A stretch of 64,000 bases of DNA from Curtobacterium luteum (GCF_014646995.1 NZ_BMOI01000010.1:80270-144269); one strand, 5' to 3'; positions 9,661-19,542 are shown, counted from the stretch's first letter. The notes: generated from the letters alone by a model not told the origin. Made by a program: numbers and translations.

Positions 9661-9930
9661 CCGGGCTCCCACCCGGCCGGGAGGCACGGCTCGCCCCCGC
9701 CACGCGCCTCGCCTCTGCACGGGCTGGCCACGCGTCGCCGGATCGCGTAGACTCACGCGGTCGGCTCTCGACGCCGTGACATTGTGATCACGGAGTGTTC
9801 GTCTGGGTGTGTGTTGCTCGAGGGCTGGATTCACGTCGATCCGCGACGGGAAGAACCCCCTCTCCGCACGCTGCCTGCGCCGATGTCGCTGCCGGGCCCT
9901 GCGGACGTTCTGCACCCCAGGAAAGTAGCC
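9661..9930 (+). promoter_or_regulatory. Promoter and long 5' leader of the DEAD-box helicase
   Basis: A 270-bp gap. TAGACT at 9748-9753 is the best -10, which would give a leader of about 170 nt before ATG 9931. Cold-inducible DEAD-box helicase genes commonly have long structured leaders. In-frame ATG 9882 ([16 protein letters not shown]) would add 16 residues, but AGGAAAG just before 9931 favours the later start. No riboswitch class is recognisable. Confidence 0.5.
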
Positions 9931-12015
9931 ATGGCCCCGTACAACAAGGGCGGCGCGGACAACCGTGCCTCCGACCGCGTCCGCCACCCGAACGGCACCC
10001 CCGCCGCTCGCAGCAGCAAGCACCGCGGCTTCCGCGCAGCCGATCCGTCGCAGCCGCGCCAGAAGCAGCGCTGGGACGCCGAGGAGCGTCGCGGCCGCGG
10101 CGCACAGGGCGACCGTCCCGCGCGCCCGAACTGGGAGCCCCGCGAGGGCGGCCAGAGCCGCTGGAACCGTGACGACCGCGGGCCCCGCCGCGATCAGGAC
10201 GACCGCGCTCCGCGTCGGTTCGACCGCGACGATCGTGACCGTGCGCCGCGTCGTGATCGTGACGACCGTGCCCCGCGTCGCTTCGACCGTGACGACCGTG
10301 ACCGTGCACCGCGTCGTGACCACGATGACCGTGCACCCCGCCGCTTCGAGCGCGACGATCGCGCGCCGCGTCGGTTCGAGCGCGACGATCGCGCGCCGCG
10401 TCGGTTCGAGCGCGACGATCGCGCGCCGCGTCGGTTCGACCGCGACGACCGCGACCGTGCACCTCGTCGTGACCAGGACGACCGTCCGCGTCGCTTCGAC
10501 CGTGACGACCGTCCCCGTCGCTTCGACCGTGACGACCGTGACCGTGCGCCACGTCGTGACCAGGACGACCGTGCCCCGCGCCGGTTCGACCGTGACGAGC
10601 GCGCCCCGCGCCGCTCCTTCGACGAGGACCGTCCCCGCCGCGAGCGCTTCGACCGCGACGACCGCGACCGTGCCCCCCGTCGCTTCGACGACCGCCCGCG
10701 CCGTTCGTTCGACGAGGACCGTCCGCGCCGCGACCGCTCGGACCGCGACGAGACCCGCACGCCGTACGTGCCGGCCGACGACGTCAAGCTCGAGAAGCTC
10801 CAGGCCGAGGCCACCGTCGCGGCCGACGTCGAGGGCGTGACCTTCGGCGACCTCGGCATCGGCGGCAACATCTCCCGCGCACTCGCCGAGCTCGGCGCCG
10901 CGACCCCGTTCCCGATCCAGGCCGCCACGATCCCCGACGTCATCGCCGGCAAGGACGTGCTCGGCCGTGGTCGCACGGGTTCCGGCAAGACGATCGCGTT
11001 CGGTGCGCCCCTCGTCGAGAAGCTCATGGAGCACGGCGGCGGCACCAAGCGGAAGATGGGTCGAGCCCCACGCGCGCTCATCCTCGCGCCGACCCGCGAG
11101 CTCGCCCTGCAGATCGACCGCACGGTGCAGCCGATCGCCCGCTCGGTCGGGCTCTTCACGACCCAGATCTACGGCGGTGTCCCGTACGGCCGCCAGGAGG
11201 GTGCCCTCGAGCGCGGCGTCGACATCATCGTCGGTACGCCCGGTCGCGTCCAGGACCTCATGAACAAGGGGAAGCTCGACCTCAGCGAGGTCATCATCTC
11301 CGTGCTCGACGAGGCCGACCACATGTGCGACCTCGGGTTCCTCGAGCCGGTCCGCGAGATCCTCTCCGCGACCGCCGAGGTCACGCCGCAGGGCAACCGC
11401 GCGCAGAAGCTCCTGTTCAGCGCGACCCTCGACGCCCAGGTGGCCTCGCTCGTGTCGGAGTTCCTGCACGAGCCGAGCGTCCACGAGGTCGCCGGTGAAG
11501 ACCAGGCGTCCTCGACGATCGACCACCGCGTGCTCGTGGTCGAACAGCGCCAGAAGGACCAGCTGCTCGAGGAGCTCGTCGCAGGCTCCGGCAAGACCAT
11601 CGTCTTCGCCCGCACCCGCGCGTACGCCGAGCGGCTCGCCGACCAGTTCGAGGACGCCGGCATCCGCGCGACCTCGCTCCACGGCGACCTCAACCAGTCG
11701 CGGCGCACCCGGAACCTCGGGCTGCTGACCAGCGGCCGGGTGAACGTGCTCGTGGCGACCGACGTCGCGGCCCGCGGGATCCACGTCGACGACGTGTCGC
11801 TCGTGGTGCAGGCCGACGCACCAGACGACTACAAGGCGTACATGCACCGCTCCGGCCGCACGGGCCGCGCCGGAGCCGAGGGCACGGTCGTGACGATCGT
11901 CACCCGGAACCGCCGGCGCAAGATCGAGGGCATCCTCGACAACGCCGAGATCGAGGCCGACCTCGTGGAGGCCGCCCCCGGCGACCGCCTGGTCGCGGAG
12001 CTCGCGGCGCGCTGA
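9931..12015 (+). CDS. DEAD-box ATP-dependent RNA helicase with N-terminal repeat tail
   Basis: A 694-residue protein. Residues 1-285 are a disordered, strongly charged tail rich in Asp-Arg and Arg-Arg-Phe repeats. Residues about 300-690 form the helicase core: Q motif PFPIQ, motif [11 protein letters not shown] (Lys353), [16 protein letters not shown] (460-463), SAT, and motif [12 protein letters not shown]. It probably unwinds structured mRNA or rRNA, and the tail likely binds RNA and may drive condensation. Most bacterial relatives carry such tails at the C-terminus; here it is N-terminal. It ends in a strong bidirectional terminator. Confidence 0.92.
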   Translation: MAPYNKGGADNRASDRVRHPNGTPAARSSKHRGFRAADPSQPRQKQRWDAEERRGRGAQGDRPARPNWEPREGGQSRWNRDDRGPRRDQDDRAPRRFDRDDRDRAPRRDRDDRAPRRFDRDDRDRAPRRDHDDRAPRRFERDDRAPRRFERDDRAPRRFERDDRAPRRFDRDDRDRAPRRDQDDRPRRFDRDDRPRRFDRDDRDRAPRRDQDDRAPRRFDRDERAPRRSFDEDRPRRERFDRDDRDRAPRRFDDRPRRSFDEDRPRRDRSDRDETRTPYVPADDVKLEKLQAEATVAADVEGVTFGDLGIGGNISRALAELGAATPFPIQAATIPDVIAGKDVLGRGRTGSGKTIAFGAPLVEKLMEHGGGTKRKMGRAPRALILAPTRELALQIDRTVQPIARSVGLFTTQIYGGVPYGRQEGALERGVDIIVGTPGRVQDLMNKGKLDLSEVIISVLDEADHMCDLGFLEPVREILSATAEVTPQGNRAQKLLFSATLDAQVASLVSEFLHEPSVHEVAGEDQASSTIDHRVLVVEQRQKDQLLEELVAGSGKTIVFARTRAYAERLADQFEDAGIRATSLHGDLNQSRRTRNLGLLTSGRVNVLVATDVAARGIHVDDVSLVVQADAPDDYKAYMHRSGRTGRAGAEGTVVTIVTRNRRRKIEGILDNAEIEADLVEAAPGDRLVAELAAR
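10351..10440 (+). repeat. Three near-identical 30-bp tandem repeats inside the helicase gene
   Basis: Units at 10351-10380, 10381-10410 and 10411-10440 differ only in the last base. Each encodes [10 protein letters not shown]. Less exact copies of the same 10-residue motif extend over 10180-10760. DNA identity beyond what the protein needs points to recent slippage or unequal exchange. Confidence 0.85.
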
Positions 12016-12027
12016 CGCACGGACGGA

Positions 12028-12071
12028 CCGACGGGAGGCACGGTGCCAGCTGGCACCGTGCCTCCCGTCGG
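12028..12071. terminator. Perfect 44-bp palindrome, bidirectional terminator
   Basis: Arms 12028-12049 and 12050-12071 are exact complements over 22 bp. The site lies between the convergent helicase and DinB-like genes, with no long T tract. It contains the GGGAGGC/GCCTCCC core shared with other intergenic hairpins of this window. Confidence 0.8.
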
Positions 12072-12088
12072 TTGCTGGAGCAGCCGCG

Positions 12089-12598
12089 TCAGCGGTTGCA
12101 GAAGAGCAGACCGCGCACGTACCCGGTCTGACCGGCGTGCTGGACGCAGTCGTCGAGGATGCTGACGAGCCGGACGCCCGCGGTCACGGGCGGGTCCCAG
12201 GCGTCGTCCACGACCGCGTCGAGGTCCTCCGGGGTCAGCGTGCCGAGGTACGCGACGGTCCGGGCGGTGACCGCGTCGAGGTAGCCGGACAGCAGGTCCG
12301 CCGACGCACGGACACGACCGACGTCGTCCCGGGACATGCCGTACCCGAGTGCCTCCGCGGGGAACGGCAGGCCGAACCGCCGGGCCCAGCCGTCCGCGGT
12401 CCAGACCTGCTCGGAGCCCGCGAGGTCCGCGACCTGTGCGTCCTGGCCCCGGGCGGTGTGCCACGCGAGCCAGGCCAGCGTGTTCGCTCCCGCCGCGGGC
12501 CGGGCGGCGAGCTGGTCCTCGGACAGGCCGTCGAGGGCGCGGCCGACGGTCGCCGGGACGCGGGAGAACGCTTCGGTGAGGAGTGCAGCGGGTGTCAT
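12089..12598 (-). CDS. DinB-fold protein (mycothiol-dependent-transferase/DUF664 type)
   Basis: 169 residues of four-helix-bundle type. The putative metal-binding histidines lie in AWLAWHTARGQD and LDDCVQHAGQTGYVRG, the layout seen in actinobacterial DinB/DUF664 proteins, some of which use mycothiol. The start is ATG 12598, behind TAGCGT on the minus strand. The gene is followed by the strong palindrome at 12028. Substrate and thiol partner are not identifiable from sequence. Confidence 0.8.
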   Translation of the reverse strand: MTPAALLTEAFSRVPATVGRALDGLSEDQLAARPAAGANTLAWLAWHTARGQDAQVADLAGSEQVWTADGWARRFGLPFPAEALGYGMSRDDVGRVRASADLLSGYLDAVTARTVAYLGTLTPEDLDAVVDDAWDPPVTAGVRLVSILDDCVQHAGQTGYVRGLLFCNR

Positions 12599-12608
12599 GC
12601 CCGCGACG

Positions 12609-13124
12609 CTACGCGCGGTGCGCGAGGGCGTCGCCGACCTGCTCGAAGACCTCCGCGAGCGCCGTGCGTGCGGCCGGCGCGACGGCGTCGGCGAAGGCGG
12701 TCCGCCACGGTGCGCTGAGCTCCTCGGCGATCCCGGCGCCCGACGGTGTGAGGTGCAGGAGGATGCTCCGGCGGTCGTTCGGGTTCGGACGGCGCTCGAG
12801 GTGCCCGCGCTGCTCGAGGCGGTCGATGAGCGACGTCATGGCGCCGGTCGACAGCTGGAGGAACGCCCTGGCGTCCTTCGGGGTCATCCCCTCGCCGTCC
12901 GCGGCGGCGAGGTGGAAGACGAGCCGTGCGTCGGTCGGGCCGAGGTCACGCGCCGCGCTCGCACGGTCCAGGGCCTGCGTGTGCCGGGCCTGGAACCGCC
13001 GGAACGCGTCGACGAGTCGATCGAGCTCGGCGTCCGACGCGGGCACGAGGACGTCGGGGGAGGCCGGCGCCGGCGGCAGCTCGGTGGCTCTGCGTCCGGG
13101 GAGGACGGGGGTGGTGTCCGACAT
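12609..13124 (-). CDS. MarR-family transcriptional regulator
   Basis: 171 residues. After an N-terminal extension of about 45 residues, a winged helix appears: TPKDARAFLQLSTGAMTSLIDRL as recognition region and NPNDRRSILLHLT as wing. The start is ATG 13124; the longer upstream reading overlaps the promoter. A -10 TACACT (plus-strand 13176-13181) would give a 45-nt leader. Paired sites upstream suggest autoregulation and control of the divergent secreted-protein gene. The ligand is unknown. Confidence 0.85.
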   Translation of the reverse strand: MSDTTPVLPGRRATELPPAPASPDVLVPASDAELDRLVDAFRRFQARHTQALDRASAARDLGPTDARLVFHLAAADGEGMTPKDARAFLQLSTGAMTSLIDRLEQRGHLERRPNPNDRRSILLHLTPSGAGIAEELSAPWRTAFADAVAPAARTALAEVFEQVGDALAHRA

Positions 13125-13175
13125 CGCGGTTCTCTCGGGTGGGGGTGGCCGACGCGGTGGGAGCCGCGTTCGTCC

Positions 13176-13272
13176 AGTGTACGCAAGTAGCTCAACGATC
13201 AAACTACCCCGACAGGGGGCCGAGCCGTGTCTTGTGTGTCGCACGGCGATCGAGTAGCTTGACGATCGTAAC
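13176..13272. promoter_or_regulatory. MarR promoter and two related operator sites
   Basis: The sequences at 13187-13207 and 13254-13272 share GTAGCT-NN-ACGATC-NN-A in the same orientation, 67 bp apart. The first overlaps the -35 region of the MarR promoter; the second contains TTGACG, a candidate -35 for the rightward gene. Two sites in the divergent region are consistent with one regulator acting on both sides. Confidence 0.6.
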
Positions 13273-13379
13273 AACACGACGGTCGCTCACCTCGACCGCC
13301 GCCACGGCACGCAGCGCGACCAACCACCGCGGGTCCGGGCCGGCCACCGATCAGATCACTTCTCCGCTGGAGCACACCC

Positions 13380-13979
13380 ATGTCCCGTGTCACGCCTCGC
13401 GCTGCCCGTCTCGCCGCCTGGATCGCCGTCCCCGCCGCACTCGTCGCCTCGGGCGTCGTCGTCTCGACCGCCTCCTACTCCGCGTTCTCCGCCACCACCG
13501 TCAACCCGACGAGCAACTGGACCGCCGGCACGGTCGCACTCTCCGACGACGACGCCAACACCGCGCTGTTCACCGTCACGGGGTTGAAGCCCGGGTCGAC
13601 CGGCACCAACTGCATCGCGGTGACGTCCACGGGGTCGCTGCCCTCGACCGTCAAGCTGTACGGGACGAACGCGGCGACGACGAACGCGCTCGCGACCAAC
13701 ATCAACCTCACCGTCGAGCAGGGCACCGGCGGCGGCTTCGGCTCGTGCACGGGCTTCACCGCCGCGGCGACGAGCGGCACCCTCTACACGGGCACGGTCG
13801 GCGGCTTCGGCTCGACGTCGACGAACTTCGCCTCCGGCATCGGCACGTGGGCCCCGACCGGCACCGCGTCCGAGACCCGCGTCTACCGGTTCACGTACAC
13901 CGTCCCGACCTCGGCGCCGAACTCGATCCAGGGCGGCACGGCGGCCCTCGGGTTCACGTGGGAGGCCCAGAACAGCTGA
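13380..13979 (+). CDS. SipW-dependent-type secreted protein (TasA/camelysin-like)
   Basis: 199 residues. Arg-rich n-region, then a long hydrophobic stretch (AAWIAVPAALVASGVVVST) and the characteristic post-signal block ASYSAFSATTVNPTSNWTAG seen in TasA/CalY-type precursors cut by SipW peptidases. The mature part is Thr/Gly/Ser-rich and predicted all-beta, with two cysteines (TNCIAV and GSCTG). By family it could form surface fibres or a biofilm matrix component. The start is ATG 13380 with CTGGAG upstream. The peptidase gene follows 45 bp later. Confidence 0.82.
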   Translation: MSRVTPRAARLAAWIAVPAALVASGVVVSTASYSAFSATTVNPTSNWTAGTVALSDDDANTALFTVTGLKPGSTGTNCIAVTSTGSLPSTVKLYGTNAATTNALATNINLTVEQGTGGGFGSCTGFTAAATSGTLYTGTVGGFGSTSTNFASGIGTWAPTGTASETRVYRFTYTVPTSAPNSIQGGTAALGFTWEAQNS

Positions 13980-14024
13980 TCCGCCCGCACGGTCCCGTCG
14001 TCGCACGCCAGGTCGGAGGTCCTC

Positions 14025-15188
14025 GTGGTCAGCACCGCGGTGCCCGGTGGTCACCTGCCCCGGGCCGTGCTGCGTGACGCCGTCGACTGGGGGCGGGTGG
14101 TCGTGGCGACCGCGGCCCGCGCGGTCGTGGCCGGGCTCCTCGGGCTCGCGCTCTGGGCGGCTGCGCCGGCGCTCATCGGCTGGCAACCCACCACGGTGAT
14201 GACCGGGTCGATGGCGCCGCGGCTGGCGCCCGGTGACGTCGTCGTCTCCCGGCCGGTACCGCCCGACGAGGTCAGGCCGGGCCGGATCCTGCTCGCCGAC
14301 GACCCCGACGTGTCCGGCCACCTCCGGATGCACCGGTTCGTGGAGGAGGGCCCCGGCGGCAGCATCGTCACGAAGGGCGACGCCAACCCGCAGGCGGACT
14401 CGACGCCGCTCGAGCGGTCCGCGGTGCACGGTGTGGCCTTCCTCCGCATCCCGTTCATCGCCGCGCCGGTCACCTGGCTCCACGACGGCGACTGGGTGCG
14501 GCTCGTGCTGCTCGGGCTCGGCCTCGCCGCGGTGCTCGCCCTGTGCACGGTGGACGGCTCGCTCCGGCGGCTCGTCGACGAACCCGCGGACCCCGGCGAC
14601 CCACCGGACGACCCCGGGGGCGACCCCTCGACCGGCCTGGAGGCGCGGGGCGGGCCCGTCACGTCCCTCCAGGCCGACGGATCCCCGCCCGGCACACGCC
14701 GGTCGCCGCGCGGACACGGGCGACGACGCCGTCCGCAGCACCGGCTGCGCCGGCTCGGCGGCACGGCCGCCGTGGTGCTGCTCACCGTCGGGGTCGGGAC
14801 CCTGGCGCCACCGTCCGCGGTCGCGGCCCCGTTCTCGCGGACGACCGGCTCGGCGTCGAACTACGGGGCGGGGACGCCACAGGCGGTCCTGACGCTGTCG
14901 TGCGCCCCGGCGAGCAGTGACAGCGTCACGATCTCCTGGACCTACCCGACCACGCCCGGCATCGGCGAGCCGTACAGCTTCGACCTCGTGTCCGGCGGGA
15001 CGCAGGTCGCGACCGCGGACGGCGGCGCGACCTCGCTGACCTACCGCGGCGGCGGCCTGCTCGTCGTCGGGACCTACGACCTCCGCCTCCGCACGAACCT
15101 CGGGGGCACGTGGACGGTGCTCAGCCCGCAGACGGTACGGGTGCGGGTGCTCTCGGTCGTCGGCCTGGGGTCGGCTGCCTGCGCCTGA
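14025..15188 (+). CDS. SipW-type signal peptidase I fused to a second secreted domain
   Basis: 387 residues. Residues about 20-190 are an ER/SipW-type signal peptidase: membrane anchor, catalytic Ser in TVMTGSMAPRLAPGDVVV, His in GHLRMHRFVEE (the bacterial Lys is absent), and TKGDANPQAD, with a second membrane helix near residue 165. A proline/glycine-rich linker follows, then an Arg-rich stretch, another hydrophobic segment and AVAAPFSRTTGSASNYGAGT, which resembles the cleavage region of the TasA-like neighbour, followed by about 110 beta-rich residues. The start is GTG 14025 with GGAGGT. Likely role: processing of the upstream precursor and perhaps of itself. Confidence 0.82.
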   Translation: MVSTAVPGGHLPRAVLRDAVDWGRVVVATAARAVVAGLLGLALWAAAPALIGWQPTTVMTGSMAPRLAPGDVVVSRPVPPDEVRPGRILLADDPDVSGHLRMHRFVEEGPGGSIVTKGDANPQADSTPLERSAVHGVAFLRIPFIAAPVTWLHDGDWVRLVLLGLGLAAVLALCTVDGSLRRLVDEPADPGDPPDDPGGDPSTGLEARGGPVTSLQADGSPPGTRRSPRGHGRRRRPQHRLRRLGGTAAVVLLTVGVGTLAPPSAVAAPFSRTTGSASNYGAGTPQAVLTLSCAPASSDSVTISWTYPTTPGIGEPYSFDLVSGGTQVATADGGATSLTYRGGGLLVVGTYDLRLRTNLGGTWTVLSPQTVRVRVLSVVGLGSAACA

Positions 15189-15259
15189 CCACGACGGCTT
15201 CCGTCCACAGGGGCCGCGGGGCGCCGGGGGATGTCCGTGGGCGGCGCTACCGTGACCGC

Positions 15260-16423
15260 ATGCGGATCCTGCACACCGGCGACTGGCACCTCGGTCGCAC
15301 CCTGCTCGGAGCCGACCTCCTCGACCACCAGGGGGCCTTCCTCGACCACCTCGTCGACGTCGTCCGGGCACGCGCGGTCGACCTCGTGGTGGTCGCCGGC
15401 GACGTCTACGACCGGGCGATCCCGCCGGTCGAGGCGGTCCGCATGCTCTCGCGCGCACTCGAGCGCCTCGCCGAGCACGCCACCGTCGTCATCACCCCGG
15501 GCAACCACGACTCGGCCGCTCGGCTCGGGTTCGGCGCCGGGGTGATGGGTCAGCGGGTGCGGATCCTCGCCGAACCCGCGGGCATCGGCACGCCGGTGCT
15601 CGTCGACGACCCGGACGGCACGGTCGCCGTCTACGGCATCCCCTACCTGCACCCCGACCTGACGCGGTGGGCCCTCGCCGACGTCCCGGACGAGCCGCTC
15701 GCCCGCTCCCACCAGGCCGTGGTGGGTGCCGCCACCGACCGCATCCGGGCCGACCTGGCCGGCCGTCCCGGCACGCGGAGCGTCGTCGTGGCCCACGCCT
15801 TCGTCGGTGGCGCGCAACCGAGCGACAGCGAGCAGGACATCCGCGTCGGCGGGGTCGACATGGTCGCCCGGTCCGCCTTCGACGGGTTCGACTACGTCGC
15901 CCTCGGCCACCTGCACGGACCGCAGCGGGTGGGCGACGGGGACCGCGTGCGGTACGCCGGGTCCCCGCTCGCGTTCTCGTTCGGCGAGCGGCACCAGGCG
16001 AAGTCGGTCACGCTCGTCGACCTCGCTGCCGACGGCACGGTCGCCGTCGAACTGCTCCCCGCCCCGGTGCCGCGACGGCTCGTCGACGTCCGGGCGGCCA
16101 TCGCCTCGATCGAGTCCGGCGACTTCGCGGCGGACGCCGACGCCTGGGTCCGTGTCGCCGTCACCGACACGGTGCACCCCGAGCGCATGTACGCGCGGGT
16201 GAAGGACCACCTGCCGCACGCCCTCGCGATCACCCACGAGCCGGCCGACGCCGTCGCGCGACCCGCGGCGCGTGCGGTCACGGCGACGTCCGACCCGGTC
16301 GAGGTCGCCGCGGACTTCGTCGCCTTCGCCACGGGCGCGCTGCCGGACGACGACGACCGCGCCGTCCTGACCGAGGCGTACGAGGCGGCCGCGCGGGTGC
16401 TGCAGACCGAGGGGGACCGCTGA
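15260..16423 (+). CDS. sbcD: Exonuclease SbcD (Mre11 family)
   Basis: 387 residues, the nuclease subunit of the SbcCD complex that trims DNA ends and cleaves hairpins. Metallophosphoesterase motifs are intact: [23 protein letters not shown] and LGHLHGP. The C-terminal third is the capping and SbcC-binding region. ATG 15260 follows TACCGT at 15248-15253. The stop overlaps the sbcC start (TGATG), so translation is coupled. Confidence 0.95.
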   Translation: MRILHTGDWHLGRTLLGADLLDHQGAFLDHLVDVVRARAVDLVVVAGDVYDRAIPPVEAVRMLSRALERLAEHATVVITPGNHDSAARLGFGAGVMGQRVRILAEPAGIGTPVLVDDPDGTVAVYGIPYLHPDLTRWALADVPDEPLARSHQAVVGAATDRIRADLAGRPGTRSVVVAHAFVGGAQPSDSEQDIRVGGVDMVARSAFDGFDYVALGHLHGPQRVGDGDRVRYAGSPLAFSFGERHQAKSVTLVDLAADGTVAVELLPAPVPRRLVDVRAAIASIESGDFAADADAWVRVAVTDTVHPERMYARVKDHLPHALAITHEPADAVARPAARAVTATSDPVEVAADFVAFATGALPDDDDRAVLTEAYEAAARVLQTEGDR

Positions 16424-19413
16424 TGTACCTGCACCGCCTGGAGCTCCGTGCCATCGGCCCGTACGCGGACACGGTGACCATCGACTTCGCCGCGCTCGCG
16501 GCATCCGGGGTCTTCCTGCTCGAAGGGCCGACGGGATCCGGCAAGTCGACGATCATCGACGCCGTCGTGTTCGCCCTCTACGGCGGTCTCGCGGGGTCGG
16601 ACGCCAGCAGCGACCGCCTGCACAGCCAGCACGCCGACCCGTCCGTCGAACCGTACGTCGAGCTCGTGTTCGAGACCGGCGCCGGGGTGTTCCGCGTCCG
16701 GCGGACCCCGCAGTACGACCGGCCGAAGCAGCGCGGGTCCGGCACCGTGAAGCAGCAGGCGTCCGCCCAGCTCGTCCGGCTCGCCTCCCCGACCGACCCC
16801 GCGGGGGAGCCCCTGTCCGCCCGGATCCCGGAGGTCGGCGCCGAGGTCGTCCGGATCGTCGGGCTCGACCGGGCACAGTTCCTGCAGACGGTCGTCCTGC
16901 CCCAGGGCGAGTTCGCGCGGTTCCTGCGGTCGCCCGGGGAAGACCGCCGGAAGCTCCTGCAGTCCCTGTTCGGCACCCAGGTCTACGACCGCACCGCCGA
17001 GGAGCTCGCGGCCCGACGCCGCGCGGTCCTCGCCGAGGTCGAAGGCGCCGATGCGCGCGTCCGCGATGCACTCGCACGGTTCTCCGAGGCGGCCGGGGTC
17101 GAGTCGGCGGCCGAGTCGGACGTCCCGGGCACGGTCGACCACCTCGGCGCAGCAGCGTCCGCCGCCGAGGCTGCCCGGGTCGAGGCCGCGACGACGGCGA
17201 CCACGGCGTCCGAGCAGGAGACCCTCCTCCGGGCCCGCGCGGCAGCGGTGGGCCGGCGTCGCGAGCTCCTGGCCCGCCGGGCGACGCTCGAGCAGCAGAC
17301 CGAGTCGGTCGAGGCCGCACGTCGGCGACTCGACCGGTCGGCCCGAGCGGCTCGGGTCGTCGGCTTCGCGGACAGCCTCGACGCCGCGCGCGACCGTGCG
17401 GCCGCGGCCCGAGCCGACGCCGCGACCCTCCGCGAGCGACACGGCCTCGACCACGAGCACGACGTCGAAGGGCTCGCCGACCGGCTCCGGACCGCCGCCG
17501 ACGCCGAACGGCACCTGGTCGACACGGCGTCGCGACTCGACGCCCGGGCAACCGCGCTCGACGCCGCACGCGCCGACCGGGCCGCCCTCGACGAGCGACT
17601 GGCCGACCTCCAGCGGCAGCTCGCGGACCGGCCCGCCGACCGCCTCGCGCTCGTCGCCCGCGCGACCGACGCCGCGGCGCTGGCCGCCGGAGCGACGGGG
17701 GCGGCACACGAGGTCGAGCGCCTCGCCGGGCTCCAGCGCGAGCGCGATGCGCTGGCCGTCGCCACTGCACAGGTGTCGGTCGCGGAACAGACCGTCGTGG
17801 CCGCCCGCACGGCGGCGGAGTCCGCGCTCGGGATCGAGCGCGACCTCCGTGACCGCCGCATCGCCGGGCTCGCCGGGGAACTCGGCGCCGCGCTCGCGGA
17901 CGGCACGCCGTGTCCGGTCTGCGGTGCCGTCGAGCACCCGGCGCCGGCCGCCCCGCAGGACGACCACCCGACGGCGGAGGCGATCGACGCTGCGGCCGAG
18001 CGGGCGCGGCGGGCGGAGCAGACCCTCGCGGACGCTGCGGCCGACCTCCGGGTCGCGCAGGCGGAGCACCGGCGGCTGACCGAGTCGGTCGGAGCCCTGG
18101 ACGACGCTGACCTGGCAGCCGCCGTCGAGCGCGCCGCCGCGGCGGTGCAGGCAGCCCGCGCGGCGGCGGACCTCGTGAGCGGCCTCGACCGCGAGCTGAC
18201 CGCGCACGACGAGACCACCCGGGCGCTCGAACGGACCCGGAACGACGTCGACACACGTCGCGCCGTCCTCGCCACGTCGATCGACGCGGACGCCGAGCGC
18301 CTGGAGCACGACCTCGGAGCGGTCCGAGCTGCCGTCGAGCGGCTGACCGCGCTGCCCGTCCCGGGCTCGCCGGAGCTGCCGGACACGGCCGGGATCGCCG
18401 TGGCCGTCCGCACGGTGGACTCTGCGGTGGCGGTGCTGCAGTCGATCGCACGCGCGGACGCCGCGGTGGAGCAGGACGACCGCGTCGTCGCCGACCGCGC
18501 GGTGGAGGTCGACGCCGCGCTCGAGGAGCACGGGTTCACCGACGTCGTCGAAGCCCGGGCAGCGCTCCTCGACGAGTCGACCGAACACGCCCTCCGACGC
18601 ACCGTCGAGGACGCGACCACGGCCTGGGGGATCGTCGACGCGGGGTTGGCCGAGCCCGCTGTGCTGGCCGCGGCGGACGACATGGACACCGACTTCGACC
18701 TGGACGCAGCCGCGGCCGACCGGGCCGGCGCTGCCGCCGTGCTCGACGAGGCCACCCGGGCGGCGGTGACCGCCACCGACCGGGCCGCCGCAGCGCGTCG
18801 CTGCGCCGCGGACCTCGCCGCCGCGGTGCGAGCACGCGACGAGACGAGTGTCCGGAGCCGAGCGGTCGTCCGGCTCGCCGACGTCGCGAACGGTGCGACC
18901 GCGGTCAACCCGTCCGGGATCACCCTCGGCACCTACGTGCTCATGCGCCGCTTCGAGGACGTCGTCGCGGCCGCGAACGACCGGCTCCGGAACATGCTCG
19001 CGGGACGCTTCACCCTCGAGACCTCGGATGAGCGAGAGTCGGGGTCACGTGCACGCCGGACCGGGCTCGCGCTCGCCGTCCACGACCACACCACCGAAAC
19101 CGTGCGCGATCCGCGCAGCTTGTCGGGCGGCGAGACCTTCACCGTCTCGCTCTGCCTGGCGCTCGGGCTCGCCGACGTCGTGCAGGCCGAGGCGGGCGGT
19201 GTGTCGCTCGGCACGCTGTTCGTCGACGAGGGGTTCGGCACGCTCGACCCGGAGGCACTCGACGGCGTGCTGGTGCAGCTCTCGCGCCTGACCGCGGGCG
19301 GACGGCAGGTCGGGATCGTCAGTCACGTCGACGAGCTGAAGCAGCGGATCCCGGAGCGCATCGCGGTGCGTCGGACCGCGTCGGGCGCCTCGCGGGTGAC
19401 GACGACGGTCTGA
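16423..19413 (+). CDS. sbcC: SMC-like ATPase SbcC (Rad50 family)
   Basis: 996 residues. Walker A GPTGSGKS is at 35-42, and long Ala/Arg/Asp/Glu coiled coils flank the zinc hook CPVC at 497-500. The C-terminal half carries the signature LSGGE (about 900), Walker B with LFVDEGFGTLD, and a D/H-loop SHVDEL. With SbcD it forms an ATP-gated nuclease that removes palindromic DNA, relevant to a genome with so many perfect palindromes. The gene is preceded directly by sbcD and ends before a tandem-repeat tract. Confidence 0.95.
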   Translation: MYLHRLELRAIGPYADTVTIDFAALAASGVFLLEGPTGSGKSTIIDAVVFALYGGLAGSDASSDRLHSQHADPSVEPYVELVFETGAGVFRVRRTPQYDRPKQRGSGTVKQQASAQLVRLASPTDPAGEPLSARIPEVGAEVVRIVGLDRAQFLQTVVLPQGEFARFLRSPGEDRRKLLQSLFGTQVYDRTAEELAARRRAVLAEVEGADARVRDALARFSEAAGVESAAESDVPGTVDHLGAAASAAEAARVEAATTATTASEQETLLRARAAAVGRRRELLARRATLEQQTESVEAARRRLDRSARAARVVGFADSLDAARDRAAAARADAATLRERHGLDHEHDVEGLADRLRTAADAERHLVDTASRLDARATALDAARADRAALDERLADLQRQLADRPADRLALVARATDAAALAAGATGAAHEVERLAGLQRERDALAVATAQVSVAEQTVVAARTAAESALGIERDLRDRRIAGLAGELGAALADGTPCPVCGAVEHPAPAAPQDDHPTAEAIDAAAERARRAEQTLADAAADLRVAQAEHRRLTESVGALDDADLAAAVERAAAAVQAARAAADLVSGLDRELTAHDETTRALERTRNDVDTRRAVLATSIDADAERLEHDLGAVRAAVERLTALPVPGSPELPDTAGIAVAVRTVDSAVAVLQSIARADAAVEQDDRVVADRAVEVDAALEEHGFTDVVEARAALLDESTEHALRRTVEDATTAWGIVDAGLAEPAVLAAADDMDTDFDLDAAAADRAGAAAVLDEATRAAVTATDRAAAARRCAADLAAAVRARDETSVRSRAVVRLADVANGATAVNPSGITLGTYVLMRRFEDVVAAANDRLRNMLAGRFTLETSDERESGSRARRTGLALAVHDHTTETVRDPRSLSGGETFTVSLCLALGLADVVQAEAGGVSLGTLFVDEGFGTLDPEALDGVLVQLSRLTAGGRQVGIVSHVDELKQRIPERIAVRRTASGASRVTTTV

Positions 19414-19444
19414 ACGGGCCAGCGGGTGCTCCGGCGAGCAGCCG

Positions 19445-19540
19445 TGTCCGCGTCCGCGTCCGTAACCGCGTCCGCGTCCGTAACCGCGTCCGCGTCCGTA
19501 ACCACGTCTGTGTCCGTAACCGCGTCTCTGTCCGTGTTCG
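19445..19540. repeat. 18-bp minisatellite (GTCCGCGTCCGTAACCGC)
   Basis: About five tandem copies, exact at the left and degenerating rightward, fill the gap between the ends of the convergent sbcC and sortase-partner genes. They contain a shorter 6-bp GTCCGC or GTCCGT rhythm. No coding role is apparent; it may act as a convergent-gene spacer. Confidence 0.85.
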
Positions 19541-19542
19541 CG

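Noticed and set aside
8632..11847. Very long minus-strand reading frame (over 1000 codons) opposite PPK2 and the helicase
   Set aside because: Mirror of GC-rich coding strands; His/Arg/Asp-rich composition, no domain, and both opposite-strand genes are well supported.
15667..16422. N-terminal extension of sbcC through the sbcD region
   Set aside because: Out-of-frame shadow of sbcD; sbcC starts at the TGATG overlap with MYLHRLEL.
19445..19540. Origin- or CRISPR-like iterons
   Set aside because: Simple 18-bp minisatellite with a 6-bp inner period, no replication or cas gene, located between convergent genes.
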